This document shows positions 1 through 8,560 of a stretch of DNA of 64,000 bases, one piece after another. Source of the DNA: Actinopolyspora alba (lineage in GTDB: Bacteria; Actinomycetota; Actinomycetes; Mycobacteriales; Pseudonocardiaceae); contig NZ_FOMZ01000010.1 of NCBI RefSeq assembly GCF_900112765.1, positions 124,001 to 188,000 of the forward strand, in the 5' to 3' direction. Under the pieces are notes generated by a model, which was given only the letters and a program-made list of their open reading frames with translations, did no database searches and had not been told where the DNA came from. Positions within the stretch are counted from its first letter, which is position 1. Every line of letters starts with the position of its first letter. The position numbers and the translations under genes were made by a program.

Positions 1-495
1 CAGCTCTACCCGCCCGCGCAGTTCCCCGGGCAGCGGCTCGTAGAGATCTCCGCGGTGGACCGTGCCACCGAGGTCCGTGAGGTTGCGGCGCGCGCAGCGC
101 ACGCAGTTGGGGTCGATGTCGCAGGCGTGCGGTTCGATCCGCTCCACAGCGCGGGCCACTGCCGCCACGATCGCCGCGGAGCCGCAGCACAGCTCGACCA
201 CCACGGCACCGGGTCTCGCCAGCGAGATCGCCTGTTCGGCCAGGAACTCGCTGCGCCGTCGGGGGACGAACACGCCGGGTTCCACCACGAATCGGTCACC
301 GAGGAACTCCGCCCAGCCGAGCACCACCTCCAGCGGCAGGCCGTCGACCCTGCGCCGGGTCAGCTCGGCCAGCTCGGCACGCGTCCCGGCGGTCCGGAGC
401 AGCAGTTCTGCCTCGTCCTCGGCGAACACACAGCCCGCCGCGCGCAGTTCGGTGATGATGTCGGTCAACAGTCGGGACTCGCCCTCGACGCTCAC
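1..495 (-). CDS. HemK/PrmC-like protein N5-glutamine methyltransferase (3' end cut by window edge)
   Basis: 165 codons of a SAM-dependent methyltransferase; the gene runs off the left edge. The visible part has a helical N-terminal region, the stretch VDGLPLEVVLGWAEFLG, a motif-I-like VVVELCCGSAAI and an acidic-loop-like ACDIDPN, which are the hallmarks of HemK-type enzymes that methylate glutamines such as the GGQ of release factors. The catalytic NPPY motif would lie beyond the edge. GTG at 495 is chosen because an in-frame TAA lies five codons upstream. It is a stand-alone actinomycete paralogue by appearance, not obviously linked to prfA. Family is fairly sure; substrate is inference. Confidence 0.75.
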   Translation of the reverse strand, partial: MSVEGESRLLTDIITELRAAGCVFAEDEAELLLRTAGTRAELAELTRRRVDGLPLEVVLGWAEFLGDRFVVEPGVFVPRRRSEFLAEQAISLARPGAVVVELCCGSAAIVAAVARAVERIEPHACDIDPNCVRCARRNLTDLGGTVHRGDLYEPLPGELRGRVEL

Positions 496-576
496 GAGTC
501 GGATACGTTACCGAGCGCACCGCACCGGCTCGGAAGCCAGGGCGGCCGACGGCGGCCCCGCACCAACGCGAACCGC

Positions 577-619
577 CCCGCCGGGTCACCTCCAGTGGGC
601 GCCGAGGTGACCCGGCGGG
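577..619 (-). terminator. Hairpin downstream of glpK
   Basis: Perfect 16-bp inverted repeat (CCCGCCGGGTCACCTC / GAGGTGACCCGGCGGG) with an 11-nt loop, 22 bp beyond the glpK stop. There is no clear U-tract, as is common for actinomycete terminators. It can work in either direction and sits between glpK and the start of the methyltransferase gene. Confidence 0.75.
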
Positions 620-641
620 AGCGATTACTTCCGCTGGGAAC

Positions 642-2150
642 TCACTCCTCGACCCAGCCGAAGGTCTTGGTCACGGCTTTCTGCCACTCGCCGTACTGCT
701 GTTCCCGGACCTGCTCGGACATCTTCGGGTCCCACTCCTTGTCCTTGGCCCAGTTCGCGCGGATGTCCTTCTCACCGGACCAGAATCCGACGGCCAGCCC
801 GGCGGCGTAGGCCGCGCCGAGCGCGGTGGTCTCGTTGACCTTCGGACGGATGACGGGCACGTTGAGGATGTCGGCCTGGAACTGCATCAGCAGCTCGTTG
901 TTGACCATCCCGCCGTCGACCTTGAGCGCCTTGAGCTCGACACCGGAGTCCGCGTTCATGGCCTCGGCGACCTCGCGGGTCTGGAAGGCGGTCGCCTCCA
1001 GCACCGCGCGCGCGATGTGGCCGCGGTTGACGAACCTGGTCAGCCCGGCGATCACGCCGCGAGCGTCCGAGCGCCAGTGCGGCGCGAACAGCCCGGAGAA
1101 GGCGGGCACGAAGTAAGCGCCGCCGTTGTCCTCCACCGAGGCCGCGATCGGTTCGATCTCGGGGGCGCTGCCGATCATGCCGAGGTTGTCGCGCATCCAC
1201 TGCACCAGCGAGCCGGTGACGGCGATCGAGCCTTCCAGGCAGTAGACCGTGGGCTGGTCGTCGATCTTGTAGCCGACGGTGGTGATCAGACCGTTCTCGC
1301 TGAGCACGGGCTCGGTGCCGGTGTTGAGCAGCAGGAAGTTACCGGTGCCGTAGGTGTTCTTGGCCTCGCCGGGGGTCAGGCACGCCTGTCCGAAGGTCGC
1401 CGCCTGCTGGTCACCGAGGATTCCCGCGATCGGCAACCCGCCGAGCACGCCCCGCTCCCGGAAGTGACCGTAGATCTCGGAGGAGGAGCGGATCTCCGGG
1501 AGCATGGACATGGGGATGCCGAACTCCGCGCAGATGTCGGGGTCCCAGCTCAGCGTCCGCAGGTCCATCAGCATGGTGCGGGAGGCGTTGGTGGGATCGG
1601 TGATGTGCAGCCCGCCCTCGGTACCTCCGGTGGAGTTCCAGAGCACCCAGGTGTCCATGGTGCCGAACATCAGTTCGCCACGTTCGGCGCGCTCCCGCGC
1701 CCCCTCCACGTTGTCCAGGATCCAGCGGATCTTGGGACCGGCGAAGTAGGTGGCCAGCGGCAGTCCGGTCCGGGACTGGTACCTGTTCTGGCCGCCCTCC
1801 CCCTGTGCCAGCTCGTTGACGATGGTGTCGGTGCGGGTGTCCTGCCAGACGATGGCGTTGTAGACGGGTTCGCCGGTGTGGCGGTCCCAGACCACGGTGG
1901 TCTCGCGCTGGTTGGTGATGCCGACGGCGGCTATCTCGGACAGCACCAGGTCGGCTTTGGCCAGCGCACCGGCACACACCTGCCGCGTGTTGGTCCAGAC
2001 TTCCATCGGGTCGTGCTCGACCCAGCCCGCCCTGGGCAGGATCTGCTGGTGCTCCACCTGGTCTACGGAGACCACCTGTCCGGCATGGTCGAAGACGATG
2101 CACCGGGTCGAGGTCGTCCCCTGGTCGATGGCTGCGATGTAGGAGGCCAT
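642..2150 (-). CDS. glpK: Glycerol kinase
   Basis: 502 residues, the usual length. ATP-dependent phosphorylation of glycerol to sn-glycerol 3-phosphate in the cytoplasm. FGGY-family landmarks are clear: N-terminal phosphate loop [46 protein letters not shown], and C-terminal [20 protein letters not shown]. The ATG at 2150 has GGAAGG upstream. It lies 226 bp downstream of glpF on the same strand, and its product feeds GlpD encoded across the divergent promoter. The glpF-glpK spacer holds imperfect direct repeats of GGGCTCGGA(C/T)CGG(G/A)TGCGG. Confidence 0.97.
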   Translation of the reverse strand: MASYIAAIDQGTTSTRCIVFDHAGQVVSVDQVEHQQILPRAGWVEHDPMEVWTNTRQVCAGALAKADLVLSEIAAVGITNQRETTVVWDRHTGEPVYNAIVWQDTRTDTIVNELAQGEGGQNRYQSRTGLPLATYFAGPKIRWILDNVEGARERAERGELMFGTMDTWVLWNSTGGTEGGLHITDPTNASRTMLMDLRTLSWDPDICAEFGIPMSMLPEIRSSSEIYGHFRERGVLGGLPIAGILGDQQAATFGQACLTPGEAKNTYGTGNFLLLNTGTEPVLSENGLITTVGYKIDDQPTVYCLEGSIAVTGSLVQWMRDNLGMIGSAPEIEPIAASVEDNGGAYFVPAFSGLFAPHWRSDARGVIAGLTRFVNRGHIARAVLEATAFQTREVAEAMNADSGVELKALKVDGGMVNNELLMQFQADILNVPVIRPKVNETTALGAAYAAGLAVGFWSGEKDIRANWAKDKEWDPKMSEQVREQQYGEWQKAVTKTFGWVEE

Positions 2151-2376
2151 GTCGCTACCTTCCGATCGACGCGTGTGGTTGGTGATGTGCGGGTGTCGGC
2201 TCCGAGAATGCCCGCTTTGACAGCGATGGGCAGGGCTCGGACCGGGTGCGGGTAGGGCTCGGATCGGATGCGGACAGCGCTCGGGCCGACCTGGTCGGAC
2301 GACGGCCGTGCCCGGCCAGCCCGAGCACGGCCGGTCAGGGTCCGGCCGGACAAGCGCTCAGCCGCGCGGAACCCGA

Positions 2377-3120
2377 TCACCCGAGGGGCATGGCGAGCGC
2401 GAGTGCTCCCGCGGCGGAACCGCCGATGATCGGGCCGAGGATCGGAACCCAGGAGTAGGCCCAGTCCGCGCCGCCCTTGCCCTTGATCGGCAGCAGTGCG
2501 TAGGCGATACGGGGACCGAGATCGCGGGCGGGGTTGATGGCGTACCCGGTCGGCCCGCCGAGCGAACTGCCGATGCCGATGACGATGAAGGCCACGGCCG
2601 CGTAACCGAGCGCGGCGTTGCCGAACTCCGGAATACCGTCGGGTCCCGAGCTGGCGCCGGGACTGAGCAGGATCCAGAACACCAGCACGAAGGTGCCGAT
2701 GATCTCGGTGACCAGGTTCCACGGCGCGTTGCGCACCGTGGGGCCGGTCGCGAAGATGCCCAGGGTGTTGGCCGGGTCGTCGTGGCTGTCGAACTGCAGC
2801 TTGTACGCGGCCCAGCAGACCGCGGCACCCAGCGCGCCGCCGACGAGCTGTGCGGACAGGTAAACCGGAACCAGCGACCAGTCGAGTTGCCCGTTGACCG
2901 CCAGCCCGAAGGTCACGGCCGGGTTGATGTGCGCCCCGGCGGGGGCGGCGATGCTCGCACCGGCGAACACCGCGAAGCCCCAACCGAAGTTCACCAGCAG
3001 CCATCCACCGCTGTTCCCGAGCGTGTCGCGCAACGTCACGTTGGCGACCACACCGCAGCCGAGCAGGGTCAGCGTGGCCGTGCCCAGCAGTTCGAAGAGG
3101 AAGATCGCACCCGCGCTCAT
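2377..3120 (-). CDS. glpF: Glycerol uptake facilitator (MIP family)
   Basis: 247 residues, six membrane segments and two half-helices. Both NPA boxes are intact: AHINPAVTF in the first half and YAINPARDLGPR in the second. The Asp after the second NPAR (NPARD) is the signature of glycerol-conducting aquaglyceroporins rather than water-only aquaporins. ATG at 3120 follows GGGAGGGGCGAG, a good ribosome site. First gene of the glpF-glpK unit, so it brings in glycerol for GlpK. A second MIP gene lies at 15812-16699. Confidence 0.95.
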   Translation of the reverse strand: MSAGAIFLFELLGTATLTLLGCGVVANVTLRDTLGNSGGWLLVNFGWGFAVFAGASIAAPAGAHINPAVTFGLAVNGQLDWSLVPVYLSAQLVGGALGAAVCWAAYKLQFDSHDDPANTLGIFATGPTVRNAPWNLVTEIIGTFVLVFWILLSPGASSGPDGIPEFGNAALGYAAVAFIVIGIGSSLGGPTGYAINPARDLGPRIAYALLPIKGKGGADWAYSWVPILGPIIGGSAAGALALAMPLG

Positions 3121-3468
3121 CTCGCCCCTCCCGTCGGCACATCGATCGGACGGGCCAGTGCGCTGCTCATCGGGGCGCTACTCGGTCGCGACCGAGGCTG
3201 TTCGTGTGTCGTGTACCACCGCATATCGGTTACCACCTCCGGCTGAATCCCGGGTTTCTCGGCATGGAAGATTGGGTCACACTAGACCTGTGAAAAGAAA
3301 CATTGCAATAACCTCAGCTTGATGTTTTTATCGGTTCAGATGGTTTACTTGTGATGTCCGGGAGCACTCCCCGCTCATGCGAACCCGTCCGGATGACGGA
3401 CAGGGATTCCGGCGGCGGTGGAGGATGGCACCTGTCCGTGAAACAGGAGTGGTGCGAGAGGAATGACG
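3121..3468. promoter_or_regulatory. Divergent glpFK / regulator control region
   Basis: 348 bp between the divergent glpF and DeoR-type regulator genes. Two inverted repeats stand out: TCACA-N7-TGTGA at 3277-3293, and AAACAT-N18-ATGTTT at 3298-3327 within a locally AT-rich stretch. They are natural candidate operators for the adjacent regulator. That the regulator binds them is inference. Confidence 0.5.
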
Positions 3469-4257
3469 ATGGCCACGCAGGGCAGGCGACCTTCCGGGCG
3501 ACAACAGGACCGCAGGCGCAAGATCACCGATCTGGTCATGGCCGAGGGAACCCTGCGCATCGACGACCTGATCGCGACAGTGGAAGCCAGCGCGATGACC
3601 GTCTACCGGGATCTGGCCGAACTGGAGTCCCAGGGGCTGGTGCACCGCAACCGGGGATACGTCTCCGCCGCCTCCTCGCTGCTGTACGAGGCCGCGTCCG
3701 AGTACCGGATGCAGCAGAACGAGGCGGAGAAGACCGAGCTCGCCAGGGCGGCCGTCGAACTGGTCGAGCCCGGACAGGCGCTGGTGCTCGACGATTCGAC
3801 GACCGGGGTCTACCTGGCACGGCTGCTGCCGGAACGGGCTCCGCTGACCGTGGTGACCAACCACCGGGGAGTGTTCGACGAACTCGCCGGACAGCAGGGA
3901 ATCCATCTGATCTGCGTCGGAGGCGACTTTCTGCCCTGGGCGGACGCCTTCGTAGGGGGCATGGCGCTGGACGCGCTCCGCGGTATGCGAGTGGATCTCG
4001 CGATCATGTCCGTCTCGGCAGTCACCGACGGTGTCTGCTTTTATCCGCAACAGGAAATGGTGCAGCTCAAGAAGGCCATGCTCGCCTCGGCGAGTCGCCG
4101 CGTGCTCTACGTCGACCACACCAAGTTCAACAGGCGCGCACTGCACGCGGTCACACCCGCCGAGCACTTCGACACCGTGATCGTGGATTCGAGAACCCCG
4201 GAAGCCGAGGTCGAGGTGCTGCGAGAGCGGGGAGCGACGGTGCGGCGAGCCGGATGA
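3469..4257 (+). CDS. DeoR-family transcriptional regulator of glycerol metabolism
   Basis: 262 residues from ATG 3469, preferred over ATG 3463 because GAGAGG is 7 nt away from 3469 but only 1 nt from 3463. An N-terminal DeoR winged helix (about residues 15-65, with SAMTVYRDLAELESQGLVHRNRGY) is followed by a DeoRC sensor domain of the sugar-phosphate isomerase fold (VLDDSTTGVYLARLL, DLAIMSVSAV, VDHTKFNRRALHAV). DeoR regulators sense phosphorylated sugars or polyols, and its place between glpFK and glpD implies a GlpR role with glycerol 3-phosphate as ligand. Streptomycetes use an IclR-type GylR instead, so the DeoR type is worth noting. Confidence 0.85.
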   Translation: MATQGRRPSGRQQDRRRKITDLVMAEGTLRIDDLIATVEASAMTVYRDLAELESQGLVHRNRGYVSAASSLLYEAASEYRMQQNEAEKTELARAAVELVEPGQALVLDDSTTGVYLARLLPERAPLTVVTNHRGVFDELAGQQGIHLICVGGDFLPWADAFVGGMALDALRGMRVDLAIMSVSAVTDGVCFYPQQEMVQLKKAMLASASRRVLYVDHTKFNRRALHAVTPAEHFDTVIVDSRTPEAEVEVLRERGATVRRAG

Positions 4258-4406
4258 CCCCGGCCCGACCTCGCGACCCCGACACTGTCAGTAACGCACC
4301 ACGCGCGGGGCGTGTCGATCCGGCATGATGAGCGCTGTCGGACGTACTGGCGATGAGGCGTTCCGCCCGGGGGCGGTGGGCTGCGAAACGAGCGAGGAGG
4401 ACGCTG

Positions 4407-6149
4407 GTGGCCAGCGACAAACCGGAAGTCACCGGGCAGCCACAGGGCAAGCTCGGCCCCGAGGAGCACGAGGAGAACTGGCGGCGCCTCGGCAACGAGG
4501 AGTTCGACGTCGTCGTCATCGGTGGCGGTATCACCGGAGCCGGGGTCGCGCTCGACGCGGCCACGCGGGGACTGCGGGTGGCGCTGGTGGAGGCACGCGA
4601 TCTGGCGGCAGGCACCTCCAGCCGCTCCAGCAAACTGTTCCACGGTGGGCTGCGGTACCTGGAGCAGCTCGAGTTCTCCCTGGTGCGGGAGGCGCTGCAC
4701 GAGCGGGAGCTGATGCTCAACCGGCTCGCGCCGCACCTGGTGAAACCCGTCAGCTTCCTCTACCCGCTGACCCACCGGGTGTGGGAACGCCCCTACACGG
4801 CCGCCGGGCTGCTGCTCTACGACCGCATGGGCGGTGCACGGTCGGTTCCGGGGCAGAAGCACCTGACACGCGCCGGGGCGCGGCGAATGGTGCCCGCCCT
4901 CAAGCAGGACGCGATGATCGGCGGTATCCGCTACTACGACGCCCAGGCCGACGACGCCAGGCACACCATGACCGTGGCGCGCACCGCGGCCCGCTACGGC
5001 GCGGTGGTACGCACCTCCACGCAGGTGGTGGAGTTCCTGCACGAGGCGGACCGGATCGCGGGCGCGCGGCTGCGTGACGTCGAGGACGGCAGGGAGACCG
5101 AGGTCCGCGCCCAGGCGGTCATCAACGCGACAGGTGTGTGGACCGACGAGCTGCAGCGCCTGTCCGGGGGACGTGGGCACTTCCGGGTACGCGCGAGCAA
5201 GGGCGTGCACGTGGTGGTCCCGCGCGAGAAGATCGTCTCGGACAGCGGGCTGATCCTGCGGACCGAGAAGTCCGTGCTCTTCGTGATCCCGTGGGGCAAC
5301 CACTGGATCATCGGGACCACGGACACGGACTGGAACCTGGACCTGGCGCACCCCGCGGCCACCAAGCGCGACATCGACTACATCCTGGACCACGTCAACA
5401 GCGTGCTCGCCACCCCGCTGACCCACTCGGACATCGAGGGGGTCTACGCGGGGCTGCGTCCGCTGCTGGCCGGCGAGAACGACGACACCTCGAAGCTCTC
5501 CCGGGAGCACGAGGTCTCCCGGGTGGCCCCGGGGATGGTGGCGATCGCGGGCGGCAAGTACACCACCTACCGGGTGATGGCCAAGGACGCGGTGGACGCC
5601 GTCGGCAACGACGTGTCCGGCCGCATGGCCTCCTCGATCACCGACAAGGTCCCGCTGCTGGGGGCCGACGGCTACCACGCGCTGGTGAACCAGGCCGACC
5701 AGCTCGCGGCGGCCCACGGGCTGCACCCCTACCGCGTGCGGCACCTGCTGGACCGATACGGCTCGATGATCCACGAGGTGCTCGCACTCGGCGACAGCGA
5801 CCCGGAGCTGCTGAAACCGATCGACGAGGCCCCCAACTACCTGCGGGCCGAGGTCGCCTACGCGGTGCGCTACGAAGGGGCGCTGCACCTGGAGGACGTA
5901 CTGACCAGGCGCACCCGCATCTCCTTCGAGTACCCGCATCGCGGGGTGGACTGCGCGGACCAGGTGGCCAGGCTGATCGGCGCCGAGCTCGGCTGGGACG
6001 AGCAGCGGATCACCAGTGAGGTCGAGCGCTACTCGGCGCGGGTGGCCGCCGAACGCGAGTCGCAGAGCCAGCCGGACGACCAGGCCGCCGACGCCACTCG
6101 GGTGGCGGCCCCCGAGGCCCGCGAGGGCATCGTGGAACCGGTGGGCTGA
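4407..6149 (+). CDS. glpD: Glycerol-3-phosphate dehydrogenase (FAD-dependent)
   Basis: 580 residues from GTG 4407, chosen because GAGGAGG lies 6 nt upstream; an in-frame start at 4353 would add 18 Arg-rich residues. FAD Rossmann motif VVVIGGGITGAGVALDAATRG, then SSRSSKLFHGGLRYLEQ, GTTDTDWN, GLRPLLAG and VAIAGGKYTTYRVMAKDAVDA are all typical. It oxidises sn-glycerol 3-phosphate to dihydroxyacetone phosphate at the membrane and passes electrons to quinone. The Gln/Asp/Ala-rich C-terminal tail after about residue 550 is not conserved. It completes the GlpF-GlpK-GlpD route. In mycobacteria glpD2 neighbours lpdA; here they are about 13 kb apart. Confidence 0.95.
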   Translation: MASDKPEVTGQPQGKLGPEEHEENWRRLGNEEFDVVVIGGGITGAGVALDAATRGLRVALVEARDLAAGTSSRSSKLFHGGLRYLEQLEFSLVREALHERELMLNRLAPHLVKPVSFLYPLTHRVWERPYTAAGLLLYDRMGGARSVPGQKHLTRAGARRMVPALKQDAMIGGIRYYDAQADDARHTMTVARTAARYGAVVRTSTQVVEFLHEADRIAGARLRDVEDGRETEVRAQAVINATGVWTDELQRLSGGRGHFRVRASKGVHVVVPREKIVSDSGLILRTEKSVLFVIPWGNHWIIGTTDTDWNLDLAHPAATKRDIDYILDHVNSVLATPLTHSDIEGVYAGLRPLLAGENDDTSKLSREHEVSRVAPGMVAIAGGKYTTYRVMAKDAVDAVGNDVSGRMASSITDKVPLLGADGYHALVNQADQLAAAHGLHPYRVRHLLDRYGSMIHEVLALGDSDPELLKPIDEAPNYLRAEVAYAVRYEGALHLEDVLTRRTRISFEYPHRGVDCADQVARLIGAELGWDEQRITSEVERYSARVAAERESQSQPDDQAADATRVAAPEAREGIVEPVG

Positions 6150-6170
6150 GCACCGGGAAGGCGGTCGCAG

Positions 6171-6217
6171 CCCGGCGGTTCGGGAGCCGGAACGGCTCCG
6201 GCTCCCGAACCGCCGGG
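6171..6217 (+). terminator. Strong bidirectional hairpin between glpD and the EspG-like gene
   Basis: A perfect 21-bp inverted repeat starting CCCGGCGGTTCGGGAG with a 5-nt ACGGC loop, 21 bp past the glpD stop and 26 bp from the convergent EspG-like stop. It can serve both convergent units. No T-run follows. Confidence 0.85.
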
Positions 6218-6243
6218 CAACCACCGTCGGGGTGAGTGGTCGC

Positions 6244-7074
6244 TCAGGCCGGCAGTAGTTCCGTCGCGAGCTCCGCGACCCGGTGCACCAGACCGCGCCG
6301 GTCCACGGGCGCGACGGTGCTCCACGGCTCGCCGGAGGAGGTGTCGCGCCGCAACTGGACATGGCGACCGGCGCGGGAGTCGAAGAAACCGACCACGTGC
6401 TCGGCGCGGTGCCGCACCGCGGACCCCAGCCGGACCGCGGCGCCGAACTGGCCGCTGGCGTGCACTCCGTCCAGCATTCCCACCAGCACATCGGCCTCGT
6501 CGGCGCGCACCCCGCGCGCGGCCAGCGCGGCACGCAGCGCCGGGAGATCGTCACCCGCTTCGGAGGCCGCGGCTTCCAGATCCGCGCTCGGCAGACTGAC
6601 CGAATGTCCACTTCCCGCGGCGACGTCGGGCAGCACGGACAGCGCCTCACGGGCCAGCCCGGTGATAGCGGCCGGACGCAGCAGAAGCCGCTGTTCGTCC
6701 TTGACGGCCAGTACCGCCTCGGCGGAGTCGCCCTCCCCGCGCGCCGCCGCCAGCACCCGGACACCGCGGCCCAACCAACAGCGACCGTCCACCTCGCGGG
6801 TGGGTGCTTCGAGCACCGACATCATCCGCCGCAGCGAGTCGACCGGGGCGTTTCCGGCGCACAACCCGCGCTCGCTCATCGAGCGCCAGGCCGCTTCACA
6901 CAGCTCGCGGCGCCGCTCGTGGGTTCTGCCCGGTGAGGGCACCTTGAGCACCAGCGGCGGATCGGCGATGCCCAGGTGCTCCAGCAACACGTCGAACTCC
7001 AGGTCCGACAACGAGATCGGCTCGACGGGATCGTTCACGCCGAGAACTCCGGTCAGGAGGGGAACTCCGGTCAC
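6244..7074 (-). CDS. ESX secretion-associated protein of the EspG family
   Basis: 276 residues from GTG 7074, which overlaps the TGA of the upstream PPE-like gene (GTGA), so it is translationally coupled. A later GTG at 7038 with GGAG upstream is an alternative. Sequence character fits EspG: the N-terminal LSDLEFDVLLEHLGI, a central LAVKDEQRLLLRPA block and a C-terminal VGFFDSRAGRHVQLRRD followed by an ELLPA end. EspG proteins are cytosolic chaperones that hold PE/PPE heterodimers before type VII export. It is the third gene of a PE-like, PPE-like, EspG unit, which supports that role. No EccA-E core genes are in view, so it would act with an ESX system elsewhere. Confidence 0.75.
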   Translation of the reverse strand: MTGVPLLTGVLGVNDPVEPISLSDLEFDVLLEHLGIADPPLVLKVPSPGRTHERRRELCEAAWRSMSERGLCAGNAPVDSLRRMMSVLEAPTREVDGRCWLGRGVRVLAAARGEGDSAEAVLAVKDEQRLLLRPAAITGLAREALSVLPDVAAGSGHSVSLPSADLEAAASEAGDDLPALRAALAARGVRADEADVLVGMLDGVHASGQFGAAVRLGSAVRHRAEHVVGFFDSRAGRHVQLRRDTSSGEPWSTVAPVDRRGLVHRVAELATELLPA

Positions 7075-7961
7075 GAGGGCTCACCGCCGATGACCGGACG
7101 AGCGGAAATCCGGTGTTCGTCGAACGGGCCGGTTCCTCCCTCGGTCTCGGTGGCCTCGACCGAGATCTCGCTTTCCTCCTCCCGCTCGGGGCGGGAGGAT
7201 CGCGGTGACGCCGCGCCGTGGGGACTCGCCGGGGATCCGCTGACGGAACCGGAGCGAGGGGAACCGCCCCTGGTGCTTCCACCGGTGGGACGAGCGGCGC
7301 TCGGAGTGGCGTTACCACCGCCCGCACCGCCCCTGCCGGTGACGGCGCCGTCCGAGTGCGATCGGGCCCAGGAGATCGTGATGTCACCCCGGCCTGTCCC
7401 GCTGCCCGAAGAGGTCCCGGAGGGAGCGTCGACCACCACCTGCGGCGGTGTCTCGAACGAGGCCAGCGAGGTGGTGTTCGCCTCGGAAGCCGCCTGGTAA
7501 CGGCGCATGACGTCGAACGCGCGCTGCTCGGCGGCGTGCTGCTGCTGCTCGCGTAGCTCGTAGTCGGTCTGCCCGCCGAACAGGTGAACCAGGGTCGAGG
7601 TGAAGGCGTTCGGTTCCTCGGCCGTCACCCGGACCGGAGGCGGCATCTCGGCCCGCGCCCTGGCGACGAGTTCGGCCTGGTGCTCGGAGCACTGCCGCAT
7701 CCGTGCCGCGGCCAGCGTGACCTCGTCGGCCCACTCGTGCAGCGGTAGCAGTCCACGACGGACGCTGTCGGAGGCCTCGCCCTCCCAATCCGCGGCCACC
7801 GCCTTCAACGCGGCGGCCATGCCGTCGTCGATCTCTCGGAAAGCGGTCTCCAACTCGCGCCACCGATGCGCGGAAGATCCCGAAGCCGAGGGACCTGGCC
7901 CCTGGTGCAGCAACTCGAAGAGCTCGGCATGGGTGTAGCCCTGCCAACGGTGGTCACTCAT
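7071..7961 (-). CDS. PPE-like type VII secretion substrate with Ser/Gly/Pro-rich tail
   Basis: 296 residues from ATG 7961, chosen for GGAGG 6 nt upstream. The N-terminal 160 residues are helical with a WxG turn (W59-E-G61) and the segment LPLHEWADEVTLAAARMRQC, resembling the four-helix PPE/WXG fold. A proline-rich MPPPVRV follows. Residues from about 180 to the end are low-complexity Ser, Gly, Pro and Arg with acidic stretches, a typical secreted or disordered tail. It lies between a PE-like partner (28 bp upstream) and an overlapping EspG gene. The canonical PPE tripeptide is not present, so the family call rests on fold-like features and context. Confidence 0.55.
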   Translation of the reverse strand: MSDHRWQGYTHAELFELLHQGPGPSASGSSAHRWRELETAFREIDDGMAAALKAVAADWEGEASDSVRRGLLPLHEWADEVTLAAARMRQCSEHQAELVARARAEMPPPVRVTAEEPNAFTSTLVHLFGGQTDYELREQQQHAAEQRAFDVMRRYQAASEANTTSLASFETPPQVVVDAPSGTSSGSGTGRGDITISWARSHSDGAVTGRGGAGGGNATPSAARPTGGSTRGGSPRSGSVSGSPASPHGAASPRSSRPEREEESEISVEATETEGGTGPFDEHRISARPVIGGEPS

Positions 7962-7989
7962 CGACGTCCTCCCACGGGAACTCGACCGG

Positions 7990-8370
7990 TCAGCAGCCCG
8001 TCCGCATCCGGGAAGTGTTGGCGTCCTCGGTCTCCGAGTAGCGGCGCTCCACCGCACGCAACGCGTCGGAAGCGGACTGCAATCGGTCGCGGTACCCGTA
8101 CAGCGCGGTCAGTGCGGCCCGGTCACCACCGACCGAGTGCTCGTTGAACTTCGCGGCGACTCCGGTACTGACCGGGTCCCCGGCCCAGGGATGAATCCGG
8201 AGTTCGGTGATGGCGTGCTCGATCTGCACACCGACGGCGTCCAACGAGGACTGCAACGAGCTGATCAGGTTCGGGATGGCTGACGGCTCGACGCGCACGG
8301 ATCCGGCTCCTACCGCCTCGGCGGCGGAGGGCGAATCGGTCACACCGTCCAGTTCGGAACCATTCGGCAC
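7990..8370 (-). CDS. Small WXG/PE-like ESX substrate partner
   Basis: 126 residues from GTG 8370, with GGAGG 5 nt upstream. The protein is mainly helical: a helix around residues 32-58, a turn containing W62-A-G64, then a second helix (residues 83-110). It ends with Y111-S-E-T-E115, which fits the YxxxD/E type VII export signal found after the second helix of one partner in substrate heterodimers. Upstream position relative to the PPE-like and EspG genes mirrors PE-PPE-EspG order. Function in secretion is inference; no close family name can be assigned by eye. Confidence 0.55.
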   Translation of the reverse strand: MPNGSELDGVTDSPSAAEAVGAGSVRVEPSAIPNLISSLQSSLDAVGVQIEHAITELRIHPWAGDPVSTGVAAKFNEHSVGGDRAALTALYGYRDRLQSASDALRAVERRYSETEDANTSRMRTGC

Positions 8371-8507
8371 GATCGCCTCCACTCTCGGAAATCCGCCAGC
8401 ACACTCTAATGGCTCATGCGGGAGATAGGCAGTAGTCCGATAGCGGCAAGATTTAGACACGCAACGTTACTCGGAAGCTGTCACCTCGGGGCGCTCGGCG
8501 GTGCGGG

Positions 8508-8535
8508 GGCGGCGATTTCGCGAGAAATCGACGCC
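8508..8535. repeat. Palindromic element copy A
   Basis: GGCGGCGATTTC-GCGA-GAAATCGACGCC, one of five copies of a shared palindrome (others at 30614, 54478, 56217, 56308). It lies 25 bp downstream of the DUF3558 lipoprotein stop. Stem of 12 bp with one mismatch and a GCGA tetraloop on the plus strand, TCGC on the minus strand. Confidence 0.7.
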
Positions 8536-8560
8536 ACCCGGGGCCACGCACCGCACGAAG

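Noticed and set aside
55-810. 251-codon plus-strand ORF across the methyltransferase and glpK ends
   Set aside because: Arg/His/Gly-rich shadow antisense to two recognisable genes; no ribosome site or domain.
1017-2255. 412-codon plus-strand ORF opposite glpK
   Set aside because: Antisense to a well-conserved kinase; composition is typical of high-GC shadow frames.
4107-6764. 885-codon minus-strand ORF opposite glpD
   Set aside because: Mirrors the third-position GC of glpD; low-complexity His/Arg/Val content and no motifs.
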